Positions 19,570 to 28,613 of a stretch of 64,000 nucleotides of DNA are shown piece after piece; positions within the stretch are counted from its first letter, which is position 1; every line of letters starts with the position of its first letter. The notes under the pieces were generated by a model that worked only from the letters and a program-made list of their open reading frames with translations, had not been told where the DNA came from and made no database searches. Source of the stretch: Rhodobacter aestuarii (GTDB lineage: Bacteria; Pseudomonadota; Alphaproteobacteria; Rhodobacterales; Rhodobacteraceae); the NCBI RefSeq assembly GCF_900156655.1, contig NZ_FTOG01000001.1, positions 372,001 through 436,000 of the forward strand, read 5' to 3'. A program made the position numbers and the translations under genes.

Positions 19570-20249
19570 GTCGCCTCCACCAATTTTCCGTCTTCAAGCC
19601 GCAACACACGGTCCATCCGCGCGGCAAGCTCTAGGTTATGCGTCGCAATCAGCGCCGAAAGCCCGGTGGCGCGCACCAGTTCCATCAGCGCGTCAAAGAC
19701 CGTGTCCGAGGTCGCCGGGTCAAGGTTGCCCGTCGGCTCGTCCGCTAGCATTAGGGCAGGGGCATTGGCCAGCGCCCGGCAAAAGGCCACCCGCTGCTGC
19801 TCACCACCTGACATTTCGGAGGGCCGATGGCTTGCCCGTTCGGCGAGCCCCACGCGGGCTAGCAAATCGCGCGCGCGTGCCTCCGCCGCTTTGCGCGGGC
19901 TGGCATTGGCCAGTTGCGGCAGCACGATGTTTTCCAGCGCGGTGAATTCGGGGAGCAGGTGGTGGAATTGATAGACAAAGCCAAGCGCTTGCCGCCGCGC
20001 CGCAGTGCGCGCGCCATCTTTTGCCCCGGTCATGTCTTGGCCATTCACGATCACCCGGCCCGCATCGGGCGTGTCGAGCAAACCAGCAATATGCAAAAGC
20101 GTGGATTTCCCGGCACCAGAGGGGGCCACAAGTGCCACCACCTGTCCGCGCGGGATCGTGAGGTTCGCGCCACGCAGAACCATGATCTCATTTGGCTTGC
20201 CGCGATTATAGCCCTTTTCCAGCCCTTCGAGCCGCAACACCTCATTCAT
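19566..20249 (-). CDS. lolD: Lipoprotein-releasing ABC ATPase LolD
   Basis: A 227-residue ABC ATPase with Walker A GAGKSTLLH near residue 46, Q-loop, signature MSGGEQQRVAFCRAL and Walker B LMLADEPTGNLD. The NLD after the Walker B and the 227-residue length are typical of LolD/MacB-type ATPases. It energises release of outer-membrane lipoproteins to LolA together with the permease encoded immediately upstream, with which it overlaps by eight bases. The next gene downstream is the ArsC-like protein. Confidence 0.92.
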   Translation of the reverse strand: MNEVLRLEGLEKGYNRGKPNEIMVLRGANLTIPRGQVVALVAPSGAGKSTLLHIAGLLDTPDAGRVIVNGQDMTGAKDGARTAARRQALGFVYQFHHLLPEFTALENIVLPQLANASPRKAAEARARDLLARVGLAERASHRPSEMSGGEQQRVAFCRALANAPALMLADEPTGNLDPATSDTVFDALMELVRATGLSALIATHNLELAARMDRVLRLEDGKLVEAT

Positions 20250-21534
20250 AGCGCAACGCCTCCACCGGGTTCAGCCTTGCAGCGCGGCGCGCCGGGAAGA
20301 TGGTCACAATGAAGCTCAGTCCCAAAGCCAGCCCCACGGCGCGGCCCACATCATAGGCTTGCAGCTTCGCGGGCAGTTCATAAATACCGCGAATGGACGG
20401 ATCCCACGCGCCGCCACCGCTGATCCAGTTCACCGCCGACATGATGCCATCAATATTGAGCGCCAAAAGCACCCCCAGCCCCACGCCAAGTGCTGTGCCG
20501 ATCACCCCCGTAAACGCACCACAAAGGAAGAAAACGCGCATCACCGCGCCCTCGGTCAGCCCCATCGTGCGCAAAATGCCAATGTCGCGGCCCTTGTTTT
20601 TGACCAGCATGATCAAGCCCGAGGTGATGTTCATTGTCGCGATCAAGACCAGCACGGACAAGATCACGAACATCACATTGTCTTCCATCGTCAGCGCGCG
20701 CAGGAAACTGCTCGAGGCATCGCGCCAACTCCATAGCATCGTGCCTGCGCCGCCCGCTTGCAGCAGTTGCAGCGTGTAGTCATCCACCTCTTCGGGGTCG
20801 GTGACCATCACCTCAATCTCATCCGCCCCGCCTTCACGGTTGAAATAGCTCTGCGCCTCGGCGAAGGGCATGTAAATCCGCGTGCGGTCAATGTCCCAGC
20901 GCCCGGCGGTAAAGATATAGACGATCTGATAGGCATTAACGCGGGGGCTGGTGCCAAAGGGCGTTTTCACCCCATTGGGAGAAATGAGCTTGACCGTATC
21001 GCCTACCGTCACGCCCAATTCGCGCGCAAGCTCCGAGCCCATGGCAATGCCTTGCCCGAAACTTTCAATATCGCCCTCGGCCTCAGCCGAATGTGCAACG
21101 CGGGGGATGGTTTCAAGATTTTCGCGTGTGATCCCATAGACTTCGGCCACATTGGCGCGCTCGCCCCAGGTTGCCATCACTTGGCCGCGAATAAGTGGTG
21201 CTGCGCGGGTCACGCCGGGAATGGCGGCAATCCTTTCGGCACGCGCGGCATAATCCGACATCAGATTGGAATAGATGCCGGTGCCGGGTTCGACCTCCAT
21301 CTGCGCGGAATAAACCGTCACATGGGCGTTTGAGCCCAAGATCGTATCGACAAATTCGGCGCGAAAGCCCGCGCGCACGGCCAGCGTGATGATCAGCGCC
21401 GCAACGCCGAGCATGATCCCGATGAGGGAAATCCATGTCATCACGGACACCCCGCCTTCGGCGCGGCGGGCGCGCAAATAGCGCCAAGCGATCAGGAATT
21501 CAAAGCCGGAAAACGGCGCGGTGCTCTTGGCCAT
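20242..21534 (-). CDS. Lipoprotein-releasing ABC permease, LolC/LolE family
   Basis: A 430-residue inner-membrane protein with one N-terminal helix (SLIGIMLGVAALIITLAV), a large periplasmic domain (about residues 60-280) and three C-terminal helices, the LolC/E (FtsX-MacB) plan. The N-terminus FLIAWRYLRARR is characteristic. Only one permease gene is present, so a homodimeric LolCE-type (often called LolF when single) transporter is likely; gene symbol left open. It is the first gene of a three-gene operon with lolD and the ArsC-like gene. Confidence 0.9.
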   Translation of the reverse strand: MAKSTAPFSGFEFLIAWRYLRARRAEGGVSVMTWISLIGIMLGVAALIITLAVRAGFRAEFVDTILGSNAHVTVYSAQMEVEPGTGIYSNLMSDYAARAERIAAIPGVTRAAPLIRGQVMATWGERANVAEVYGITRENLETIPRVAHSAEAEGDIESFGQGIAMGSELARELGVTVGDTVKLISPNGVKTPFGTSPRVNAYQIVYIFTAGRWDIDRTRIYMPFAEAQSYFNREGGADEIEVMVTDPEEVDDYTLQLLQAGGAGTMLWSWRDASSSFLRALTMEDNVMFVILSVLVLIATMNITSGLIMLVKNKGRDIGILRTMGLTEGAVMRVFFLCGAFTGVIGTALGVGLGVLLALNIDGIMSAVNWISGGGAWDPSIRGIYELPAKLQAYDVGRAVGLALGLSFIVTIFPARRAARLNPVEALRYE

Positions 21535-21730
21535 GCAGGGCGCTCCCTAAGGTCGGCGCAAGGTGGCGGCGGGCGGCGCAAAGGTCAAGGGCGGTGGTGG
21601 CGCGGGCCGATAAAACCGGCGCGAGTAGGGCAGGGGATGTAGAGCCATCGCATGCCGCGACCCGGCGCGTGAAAGCGCGCTTGCAGGCGGATCAGGATTT
21701 CATGAATGCGGAGCAGACCAAGCTTTTGGG

Positions 21731-21826
21731 CTTCGACTTTGTTGAAATATCCCGGGGGGAGGCTGCAACGCAGACGGGGGGCAGAGCCCCCCGCGCGGTT
21801 GATCTTTGCGCTTGCGCGCCGAGCGT
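21731..21826 (+). repeat. Extragenic repeat element, copy A
   Basis: The 303-base gap between the lol permease and purU has no gene. It holds CTTCGACTTTGTTGAAATATCCC followed by a G run and then a 6-bp G/C hairpin with loop CAGAG (21776-21792), then GTTGATCT and a GAGCGTTC stretch. The first 29 bases match copy B near 63.28 kb with only about three differences, and the later parts recur in the same order. Confidence 0.65.
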
Positions 21827-21837
21827 TCGAGCGCCTC

Positions 21838-22722
21838 TTACCCCATGCGTTCCGAGGTGTAGCCGCCGGGCGAGGCCGGGAAGACGACCGTCTTGTTGCC
21901 GTTGATGAAGGTGCGGTGTTGCACGTGGGCGTGGATCGCGCGGGCCAGCACCAGCGCCTCAACATCGCGGCCAAGGCTCACGTAATCTTCGGGGCTTTGT
22001 GCATGGGTGATGCGGACGGTCTCTTGCTCGATGATCGGGCCTTCATCAAGGTCGGCCGTCACATAGTGCGAGGTCGCGCCAATCAGCTTCACGCCGCGCT
22101 CATAGGCTTGCTTGTAGGGGTTCGCGCCTTTGAACGAGGGCAGGAACGAATGGTGGATGTTGATGATCTTGCCCGACATCTTCTGGCACAGCTGATCCGA
22201 CAGGATCTGCATATAGCGCGCCAGCACCACGAGTTCCGCGCCCGATTCCTCGACCACTTCCATCAGCCGGGCCTCGGCTTCCGGTTTGTTGGCCTTGGTC
22301 ACTTTGATGTGGTGGAAGGGGATGTCATTGTTCACCACGACCTTTTGATAGGTCATGTGGTTCGACACCACGCCCACGATCTCGATCGGTAGCGCGCCAA
22401 TGCGCCAGCGATAGAGCAGGTCGTTCAGGCAGTGCCCGAAGTTCGACACCATCAAGAGAACCTTCATCTTGTCGGTGGCGTCGCGCATGCCCCAGTCCAT
22501 TTTGAACTCGGCCGCAACCGGCTCAAAGCCTTTTTGCAGCGTTGCCAGATCGGAGCCGGTTTCCGAGTTGAAGCTCACGCGCATGAAGAACTGACCGGTC
22601 GCCAGATCGTCGAACTGGCTCGAATCGGTGATATTGCAGCCGTTGTCGGCAAGGTAGTTGGCGATTGTGGCCACGATCCCGCGGGTCGTGGGGCAGTTCA
22701 CCGTCAGCACGTAGTCGGTCAT
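21838..22722 (-). CDS. purU: Formyltetrahydrofolate deformylase
   Basis: A 294-residue enzyme that hydrolyses 10-formyl-tetrahydrofolate to formate and tetrahydrofolate, balancing one-carbon pools and feeding formate to purine synthesis. An N-terminal ACT domain (residues 1-85, starting MTDYVLTVNCPTTRGI) precedes a formyltransferase-like domain with INIHHSFLPSF and the downstream ADLDEGPIIEQ containing the catalytic Asp. The ATG at 22722 has a GGGAGCCTC-like upstream region; the much longer frame to 23160 has no coding support. Divergent from the SGNH hydrolase gene. It is monocistronic. Confidence 0.93.
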   Translation of the reverse strand: MTDYVLTVNCPTTRGIVATIANYLADNGCNITDSSQFDDLATGQFFMRVSFNSETGSDLATLQKGFEPVAAEFKMDWGMRDATDKMKVLLMVSNFGHCLNDLLYRWRIGALPIEIVGVVSNHMTYQKVVVNNDIPFHHIKVTKANKPEAEARLMEVVEESGAELVVLARYMQILSDQLCQKMSGKIINIHHSFLPSFKGANPYKQAYERGVKLIGATSHYVTADLDEGPIIEQETVRITHAQSPEDYVSLGRDVEALVLARAIHAHVQHRTFINGNKTVVFPASPGGYTSERMG

Positions 22723-22978
22723 TGAGGCTCCCTTTCGTCGCCCCCCGGGCTGCGGGGGCGTTGCAAGCATATTCACCGCAGATTGCGAAACCTCCAGCCG
22801 GGATGCGACGACGCGCAAGCAAAAAACGTCAGGCACAATGTCGCAATTGCGATCGGTGTTTCCGATCGTGGACCTCGCGCATGGTTGGCTGCGGGAAAGC
22901 CGCGGGATCGCGTTCTGTGTCACGACATTGCCGCTTGTGCATGATAAAGAGCGCCACAAAGCGAAGACTGGGGAGAGC

Positions 22979-23647
22979 ATGAGCAAAAGGGCGCTGCGGT
23001 TGCTGGTGATGCTGTGCGCGCTTGGCACTGGGGTGCCCGCGCAGGCGGATATTTTGGTGATGGGCGATTCGCTTTTGGCGGTGAACGGGTTGCAGGGCAA
23101 ATCCGTCGCCAAGGAATTGCGCCGCCTTTTGCCCGGTGAACATGTGCGCGACCGCTCCAAAATGGGGGCCAGCTACCTTTACCCGCTGCCCGTCACGGGC
23201 GCGATGGGGATGAGCATTCCCAAACAATACCGGCAGGGCAATTGGGATTGGGTCGTTTTGAACGGGGGCGGCAATGATGTGCTGTGGAATTGCGGCTGCG
23301 GCCCTTGCACGCGGTTTTTGGACAAGCTGATCACCCGCGATGGCATGGCGGGCGCGATTGCCGATCAGGTGCGCGCTTTGCGGGCCAGCGGCGCGCGGGT
23401 GGTCTTTGTGGGCTATTTGCGCTCGAACGGGTTTGACAGCCCGGTCGATAAATGCGGCCCCACCGGCGATGAGATGGACCGCCGGATTGGGCGGCTTGCC
23501 AAAGCCGATCCGGGGGTGGAGTTTGTGCCGCTCGCCGATTTGGTGCCCGAGGGCGACACCAGTTTTTATGCGCCCGACCGCATCCATCCCTCGCCCAAAG
23601 GCTCTGCGGCAATTGCCGCGCGGATTGCGAAAGTGATTGCGCCGTGA
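22979..23647 (+). CDS. Secreted SGNH/GDSL hydrolase
   Basis: A 222-residue exported protein of the SGNH hydrolase fold. A signal peptide (MSKRALRLLVMLCALGTGVPAQA) precedes block I with the nucleophilic serine in VMGDSLL, block III NGGGNDV and block V DRIHPSPKG with the Asp-His pair. Such periplasmic esterases act on polysaccharide acyl groups, lipids or peptidoglycan; the substrate is unknown. The start at 22979 was chosen for the signal peptide and GGGGAG ribosome binding site. Its stop overlaps the GTG start of the next gene (GTGA), so the two exported proteins are coupled. Confidence 0.85.
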   Translation: MSKRALRLLVMLCALGTGVPAQADILVMGDSLLAVNGLQGKSVAKELRRLLPGEHVRDRSKMGASYLYPLPVTGAMGMSIPKQYRQGNWDWVVLNGGGNDVLWNCGCGPCTRFLDKLITRDGMAGAIADQVRALRASGARVVFVGYLRSNGFDSPVDKCGPTGDEMDRRIGRLAKADPGVEFVPLADLVPEGDTSFYAPDRIHPSPKGSAAIAARIAKVIAP

Positions 23648-24276
23648 GGCTTGCCAAAGCTGCCGTCGCGCTTTTGGCTCTTTGCGGGCTGGTGCAGCCT
23701 GTAAAGGCCGATCAGGCCAGTTTGGCGGCAGAAATCGCGGCATTGGGCACACGGGAGGTTTCAAGCCCCGAGGGGCCGAAACGGGATTGGTTAGAGACGG
23801 AGGTCTCCGACTGCACGCTGCATTGGCGCAAATATGTCCAAGAGCCGGGGCAAGAGAAATATCTGCTCAGCGCCGATGCGATCCCGCTTGAAGGGGTGCT
23901 GTTTCGCAAGGTGCGCAATTTCAACGAGATGACCAAACCCGACGCGGCCACCAAGGCGCCAAATGACGGCGCGCCCGCGCTTGCTGCGGTGGAACCCGTG
24001 CCTTCCGCCCCCGAGACCACGCCCCCCGAACAGGTGCTGCTCTATCTGGATTACACAATGACCTCGGGTTGGGTGGTGGAGCGTTTGGTTCCTGTTGAGA
24101 AAGATCCGCGCGCGCCGTTCCGCTCCGGCCCGGTGATTGCCGGGCGGGCCTATGTGATTGCCGAGCGCAATCGGGGCGGGGTGTTTTTTCAAGGCTTGCA
24201 GGATCTTGACCTGCCCAACCGCTACCTGCACGCGATTGAGACGTATCGCGATTCCTATTGCCGTTTGCTGGGCTGA
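23644..24276 (+). CDS. Exported protein of unknown function coupled to the SGNH hydrolase
   Basis: A 210-residue protein starting with GTG and a signal peptide (residues 1-22, ending VKA). I recognise no domain. The mature part has two cysteines (one in SDCTLHW near residue 58, one in DSYCRLL near the end) that could form a disulfide, and a Pro/Ala/Glu-rich stretch near residues 115-130 that looks like a linker between two beta-rich halves. The four-base overlap with the preceding gene suggests a shared periplasmic job. Confidence 0.72.
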   Translation: MRLAKAAVALLALCGLVQPVKADQASLAAEIAALGTREVSSPEGPKRDWLETEVSDCTLHWRKYVQEPGQEKYLLSADAIPLEGVLFRKVRNFNEMTKPDAATKAPNDGAPALAAVEPVPSAPETTPPEQVLLYLDYTMTSGWVVERLVPVEKDPRAPFRSGPVIAGRAYVIAERNRGGVFFQGLQDLDLPNRYLHAIETYRDSYCRLLG

Positions 24277-24297
24277 CGCGGCGGTATGCGCGGCTGA

Positions 24298-25260
24298 TTA
24301 AGGTGTTTTGCCACGCAGGCGCCGCCCCAATGCGCGGAGTTTACGGGTGATCTTTCTCAGCAGCGGCATTTTGCGTTCGGGCAGCTTTTCGGAATATTCC
24401 ATGACCATCCGCCGCAACAGAGTGTTGCGCCGTTCGATATGCTCTTGAGGGCTGAGTTGGCGCGGCGCGATCGGGCGGCGCAGCCGCACATAGAATTCCA
24501 CGCCCGTCGTGTCTGACACCTCCTCAACTTCAAGGGAGATCAGGCCAAGATACTGCGCATCCAGCAGCATCAATTCCAATGATGCCGGGGTGAACACCGA
24601 GCAATGTGTGTCGATATATTCGGAAAGCGCGGTGCCCTTCTTCCAATCGTCGTAAAGAGCGCGCAGATCGGTTTCGCAGCCAAGGCGCGCGGGCGAAATG
24701 CCCATCTGGAACGCATAGGGATCAGACGGGGTATCTTGGCGCCGCGCATGAACCGACTGCGCCCGAAACACCTGCGCCGGGCTCGGTTTTTGCGGATCAG
24801 ACAGCGAGGCTTCGATCCAATCCGCCAAAGTGCTGCGTGAGCGGAAAACGTCAAAACAACCGCGATGGTCGGGCACGGCAATCGACAAGACGCCGCCGGG
24901 GCGCAGAACTTGCGCACAGCCGTTGAGAAATTTGATCGGATTGGGCAGGTGCTCAAAGTTGTGCGAACTGACGATGTAGTCATACCGACCATGGTCGGTC
25001 TCTGGCACCAGTGCGGCAATCTCGGTCGCGCTACCAACAAAATCCACCTCTTCGATGGCGGTGCAATCGCGTGCGCTTTGATTTGGGTCTGCGGCACCAC
25101 GGGCGCGCAGCGTTTCGGTGTCGAACACGTCAAGGATGCGGATGTTGTAGCCGGCAGCGCGCGGTGCAATCGCCGCGAGCCAAGGGGCGACTTCAATACC
25201 GAGATCCGTCTTCGATATGCCTTTAAGGATAATGTCTCTGCGCTCCAAACTCGTCTCCAA
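24298..25260 (-). CDS. SAM-dependent class I methyltransferase
   Basis: A 320-residue cytoplasmic protein with a Rossmann methyltransferase core: the acidic end of strand 2 in IRILDVFD, the motif YDYIVSSHNFEHLPNP near residue 94-110 and VLRPGGVLSIAVPDHRG near residue 118, the pattern of Methyltransf_11/23 enzymes. SHNFEHL is typical of family members near glycan or O-antigen genes. Residues 1-60 and the basic C-terminus (about 40 residues rich in Arg/Lys) are less conserved. The 373 bases upstream to 25633 contain no gene that I can support. Substrate unknown. Confidence 0.8.
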   Translation of the reverse strand: METSLERRDIILKGISKTDLGIEVAPWLAAIAPRAAGYNIRILDVFDTETLRARGAADPNQSARDCTAIEEVDFVGSATEIAALVPETDHGRYDYIVSSHNFEHLPNPIKFLNGCAQVLRPGGVLSIAVPDHRGCFDVFRSRSTLADWIEASLSDPQKPSPAQVFRAQSVHARRQDTPSDPYAFQMGISPARLGCETDLRALYDDWKKGTALSEYIDTHCSVFTPASLELMLLDAQYLGLISLEVEEVSDTTGVEFYVRLRRPIAPRQLSPQEHIERRNTLLRRMVMEYSEKLPERKMPLLRKITRKLRALGRRLRGKTP

Positions 25261-25633
25261 ACCCTGTTTATATCCCTAAAGTTTACCGTAAGGGTTGTGC
25301 CGGGGTTCGCCAAGAGAAGGTTAAGGGTTGAGCGTCACCTGTTGCGCCGATGCCGTATAATCCTTGGTGATACGTGTTTGGAGGGCGCGAGCGCGCGTTC
25401 TGGGCGCGAATGGTCCAATTTTACCCAAACTGTTTCCAATTCTCGCCCCATTTCGCCGCCAGATTGAAGCTGTTCGGGAAACAAAGCTCGAATGTGTATT
25501 GGCAGTAGTGAGTCATTGATATGGTAGGTAACGACGAAATGCGTTTTCGACGAAGGCCGGATCGGGCCGGAGCGTGGCAGCGCTTGAAACGACCCTCTCC
25601 CCCCTCTGACAGCATCAGCAAGGAGTGCCTGAA

Positions 25634-25864
25634 ATGGAGTTCAGGATCATTGCCGTCGTGCTGAGCTTTCTGGGGTTGATGTGTTTGCAATTGGCAGATT
25701 CAGGCACATTCGGCACCGGTTCGCTCGCACGATCCTTTGACAGACCCGCCTTTGTCGATCTCTCCGGACATCAGGTCGGTCGCTCCAACTTCAGCCCATT
25801 GGCGCTTCCCCGCCCAAGCCGCCTCGACTTCGACGCGGGGAAGAAATTTTTCGGCTTGGACTGA
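25634..25864 (+). CDS. Small exported or membrane protein, unknown
   Basis: A 76-residue frame beginning with a hydrophobic segment (MEFRIIAVVLSFLGLMCLQLADS) that could be a signal peptide or single membrane anchor, then a short polar tail. The ATG at 25634 has an AGGAG site nine bases upstream; a GTG at 25625 is too close to it. It is followed by a strong terminator. No family recognised; the ribosome binding site and terminator are the main support. Confidence 0.5.
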   Translation: MEFRIIAVVLSFLGLMCLQLADSGTFGTGSLARSFDRPAFVDLSGHQVGRSNFSPLALPRPSRLDFDAGKKFFGLD

Positions 25865-25890
25865 CCCCGCCGATGCAATGGTGCCAAAAG

Positions 25891-25919
25891 AAAAGGCCGC
25901 CCCGAGGGGCGGCCTTTTT
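25891..25919. terminator. Bidirectional intrinsic terminator
   Basis: A 9-bp GC stem (GGCCGCCCC with GGGGCGGCC) flanked by AAAA on the left and TTTTT on the right lies between the small exported gene (plus strand) and the end of tig (minus strand), and can serve both. Confidence 0.88.
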
Positions 25920-25945
25920 GTCACTGTCCGGTGACGATGGCTGGA

Positions 25946-27280
25946 TCAGAGTTCGTCCAGCGCTTCGATCGCTTTTTGCAGATCTTCTTTGCTGACTTCT
26001 TTGTCGGTCACTTTCGCGCCCGAAACGATGAAGTCGATCACTTTGTCTTCGAAGATCGGCGCGCGCAGTTGTTGTTGCATTTGCGCGTTGCTCTTCACGA
26101 ATTCAAAGAAGGCACGTTCTTGACCCGGGTATTGACGGGCAGCGTTCATCACCGCTTGCGTCATTTCCGCGTCGGTCACTTCGATTTTCTCGACGCGGCC
26201 CATTTCGGCGAGCACGAGGCCAAGGCGGACGCGGCGGGTCGCCAGCGCTTTATGTTCCTCGGTCGGCTCGATGTTGCCGTGGTCATGGCCGTGGTGATCG
26301 GGGTTTTCCTCATGCCACAGCTGGTGCGCGATTTGGTTGGCTTCGGCTTCCACCAGCGAGGGCGGCAGTTCGAAGTCCATTTTGCCATCCAGCGCGTCCA
26401 GCAGGCCACGCTTCAGCACAGCGCGCGCCGCGCCGACATATTCGGCTTCAAGGCGTTCGGTGACTTGGGCTTTGAGCGCGGCCAGATCTTCGGAGCCGAA
26501 TTTCTTTGCCAGTTCGTCATCGACTTCGGCCGCTTTCGGGGCTTTCACCGCATGGACGTGGCATTTGAAGGTGGCTTCTTGGCCCGCCAGATGCGCGGCA
26601 CCATATTCCGCCGGGAAGGTCACTTTCACTTCCACATCTTCACCGGCTTTCGCGCCAACGAGTTGGTCTTCGAAGCCCGGGATGAAGGAGTTGGAGCCCA
26701 GCACCAGCGGATATTCTTCGCCTTTGCCGCCTTCAAACGGCTCGTCGCCAAGGAAGCCTTCGAAATCGATCACGACTTGGTCGCCGTCTTTCGCTTTCGA
26801 GCCTTTGCGGCGGTCTTCGAAGCTTTGCGCCGATTTGGCGAGGTTTTCGAGCGCTTCGGTCACGGCAGCTTCGTCGGCTTTCACGACAAGGCGTTCCAGT
26901 TCCAGCTCGCCACGGTCGAAGCTCGGAATTTCCGGCAGCGCTTCATAAGAGACGGTGAAAGTGGCATCCGAACCCGGTTTCCAGGCTTCGCCGTTTTCCA
27001 TCTCGATTTTCGGCTCCAGCGCCGGGCGGTCGCCCGAGGTGGAGAGAATTTCTTTCACCGCGGCATCAACGCCTTCATTGAGCACGTCGCCCAGCAGACG
27101 ATCACCGAATTGCTTGCGCAGGATCGGCATCGGCACTTTGCCCTTGCGGAAGCCCTTGATCTCGACTTCGGGCTGGGCCTCGGCGAGTTTCGCGGTGACT
27201 TTGGCCTCGAGCTCCTCACCGGTCAGGGTGAAGCTGTAGCCGCGCTTGAGGCCTTCGTTGAGGGTCTGGGTGACCTGCAT
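25946..27280 (-). CDS. tig: Trigger factor
   Basis: The 444-residue ribosome-bound chaperone with peptidyl-prolyl isomerase activity. The N domain has [13 protein letters not shown] and the ribosome-binding signature GFRKGKVP near residue 45. The middle FKBP domain includes [20 protein letters not shown], and a helical C domain follows. ATG 27280 gives the canonical N-terminus; twelve upstream codons are not conserved-looking. A His-rich patch (HHGHDHG) lies in the C domain near residue 335. In many bacteria clpP follows tig, but here no clp gene is adjacent. Confidence 0.96.
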   Translation of the reverse strand: MQVTQTLNEGLKRGYSFTLTGEELEAKVTAKLAEAQPEVEIKGFRKGKVPMPILRKQFGDRLLGDVLNEGVDAAVKEILSTSGDRPALEPKIEMENGEAWKPGSDATFTVSYEALPEIPSFDRGELELERLVVKADEAAVTEALENLAKSAQSFEDRRKGSKAKDGDQVVIDFEGFLGDEPFEGGKGEEYPLVLGSNSFIPGFEDQLVGAKAGEDVEVKVTFPAEYGAAHLAGQEATFKCHVHAVKAPKAAEVDDELAKKFGSEDLAALKAQVTERLEAEYVGAARAVLKRGLLDALDGKMDFELPPSLVEAEANQIAHQLWHEENPDHHGHDHGNIEPTEEHKALATRRVRLGLVLAEMGRVEKIEVTDAEMTQAVMNAARQYPGQERAFFEFVKSNAQMQQQLRAPIFEDKVIDFIVSGAKVTDKEVSKEDLQKAIEALDEL

Positions 27281-27482
27281 GGGGTTTCCTCTGGTTCCGG
27301 CGCGCCGCGCGCGCATGGGGCAAAAATTTCAGAGGCCCTTCTAGGCACTCGTCGCTTGGCTGGCAAGGCGAAACGCGGCGCAAAAACGGCGTGTAGGGGC
27401 GAATCTTTCTGCTTTTCGGCCATTCTTGCGCCATCTTCGATCGGCAAAACCGGGCTGTTTATGATTGGTGAGGAGTGTTCCA

Positions 27483-27848
27483 TTGAACAAAGGCATTTTC
27501 ATGATTGTCGCCGCCTTGGGAATGATTGTCGCGGGCGTGGTTTTGGGGGGACAGGATTGGACCCCGAAAGAGATCGATTTTTCCGACATGCCGAAAGAGC
27601 CCAATGCGGTCGAATGTAAGCAGATTTCTTCGGCATATAGCCGGGAAATGGATGCGATTACGCGCGCGGCCGCCGAGGCATTGCAAGCCGCCCCCGCGCC
27701 GACCGCGCAGGCGCGCTTCGTTGGGGCGGGAGATGGCTTTGGCAATGTGTCAAAGGCCGGTGGCTCTGGGCTTGGTGGCCTGCGGATGCAGCTCAAAAAG
27801 CTTGAGCGCGTCGAGAAATATCTCACCCGCGAATGTGGGGGCAAATAG
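27483..27848 (+). CDS. Small membrane-anchored protein, unknown
   Basis: A 121-residue protein with an N-terminal membrane segment (IFMIVAALGMIVAGVVLGG) and a mostly helical soluble part with an Ala/Pro-rich middle and two cysteines. The start chosen is TTG at 27483, eight bases after GAGGAG; ATG at 27501 is an alternative. No family recognised. It is divergent from tig. Confidence 0.55.
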   Translation: MNKGIFMIVAALGMIVAGVVLGGQDWTPKEIDFSDMPKEPNAVECKQISSAYSREMDAITRAAAEALQAAPAPTAQARFVGAGDGFGNVSKAGGSGLGGLRMQLKKLERVEKYLTRECGGK

Positions 27849-27946
27849 CGGAACCTAATCCCGCGCATCGCGTTTAACCCAAGCGCGACACCGAAAACGC
27901 TCGTGCAGGCCGACACCGCCGCGCGGGCGTTTGCTTTTGGAGATGA

Positions 27947-28030
27947 TGGTGCGGGTGAAGGGACTCGAACCCCCACGCCAAAGGCGCCAGAACCTAAATC
28001 TGGTGCGTCTACCAGTTCCGCCACACCCGC
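27947..28030 (-). tRNA. tRNA-Leu (anticodon UAG)
   Basis: Read on the minus strand, the acceptor arms GCGGGTG and CACCCGC pair, with discriminator A and an encoded CCA. The anticodon arm CCAGA-TTTAGGT-TCTGG gives anticodon UAG. A long variable arm (GCGCCTTTGGCGT) is typical of tRNA-Leu, and the T arm carries GTTCGAGTC. Total length is 84 with CCA. Confidence 0.96.
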
Positions 28031-28206
28031 ATAGGCGGCCTTTTAGCAATCTCGTTGGGCAATGAACAGGGGGCGGTTTGCGAATTCGAAAGATTGTCGT
28101 GGCAGAAACAATGGATGAAAGAACCGCGCAATGTTCACAATCTCGCCCCTTTTGCATGGTCTGATCAAGGCATGGCAAAGGATCGGGGCAGAGGATCGGG
28201 GCCGTT

Positions 28207-28488
28207 ATGAAACGTCGTCATGCAATTGGATGGGTCGCTTTGCTGGGGTTGGGGGTAAGCCTCGCCACGCCAGCGGTGCCGTTTCAAGGCGATGAAGACA
28301 GCGATCCGGTCGTGACATTGCTGGATGGGCGGCAGGTGCGCAGCGCTGCGCTCGATTGTTTTGATTTGCAAATCCACACCCAGATCGAGGCGGAGCGGCT
28401 CAAAGCCACCAATCTGCGCGCTTCCTCGGATGTCACCTCCGAAGCTCCTGTTTTCGCACCTCTTTATGCGGCACGCTGCAACAAGTGA
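28207..28488 (+). CDS. Small exported protein, unknown
   Basis: A 93-residue frame with a signal-peptide-like N-terminus (MKRRHAIGWVALLGLGVSLATPA) and a short mature part containing two cysteines (LDCFDLQ and ARCNK), which could be disulfide-linked in the periplasm. No family recognised. It has no obvious operon partner. Confidence 0.5.
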   Translation: MKRRHAIGWVALLGLGVSLATPAVPFQGDEDSDPVVTLLDGRQVRSAALDCFDLQIHTQIEAERLKATNLRASSDVTSEAPVFAPLYAARCNK

Positions 28489-28613
28489 TGCGTTCTTGCC
28501 AAGGGCTGCGCGAATTTCACGGCAGTTAACCTTTTCGCTCGCCAGCCTGTCCCCAATCGCCTAGTCTTTTTGCCAGAGCCGCAAAGGCCACGAGCAAAGA
28601 GCAGGATCACCCG

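Noticed and set aside
25931-27619. A 562-codon plus-strand frame opposite tig
   Set aside because: Phe/His/Arg-rich shadow of trigger factor, with no domain and no ribosome binding site.
27341-28024. A 227-codon minus-strand frame beginning with MAELVDAPDLGSGAFGVGVRV
   Set aside because: The N-terminal residues are the known spurious translation of tRNA-Leu, and the rest is antisense to the small membrane gene and lacks coding character.
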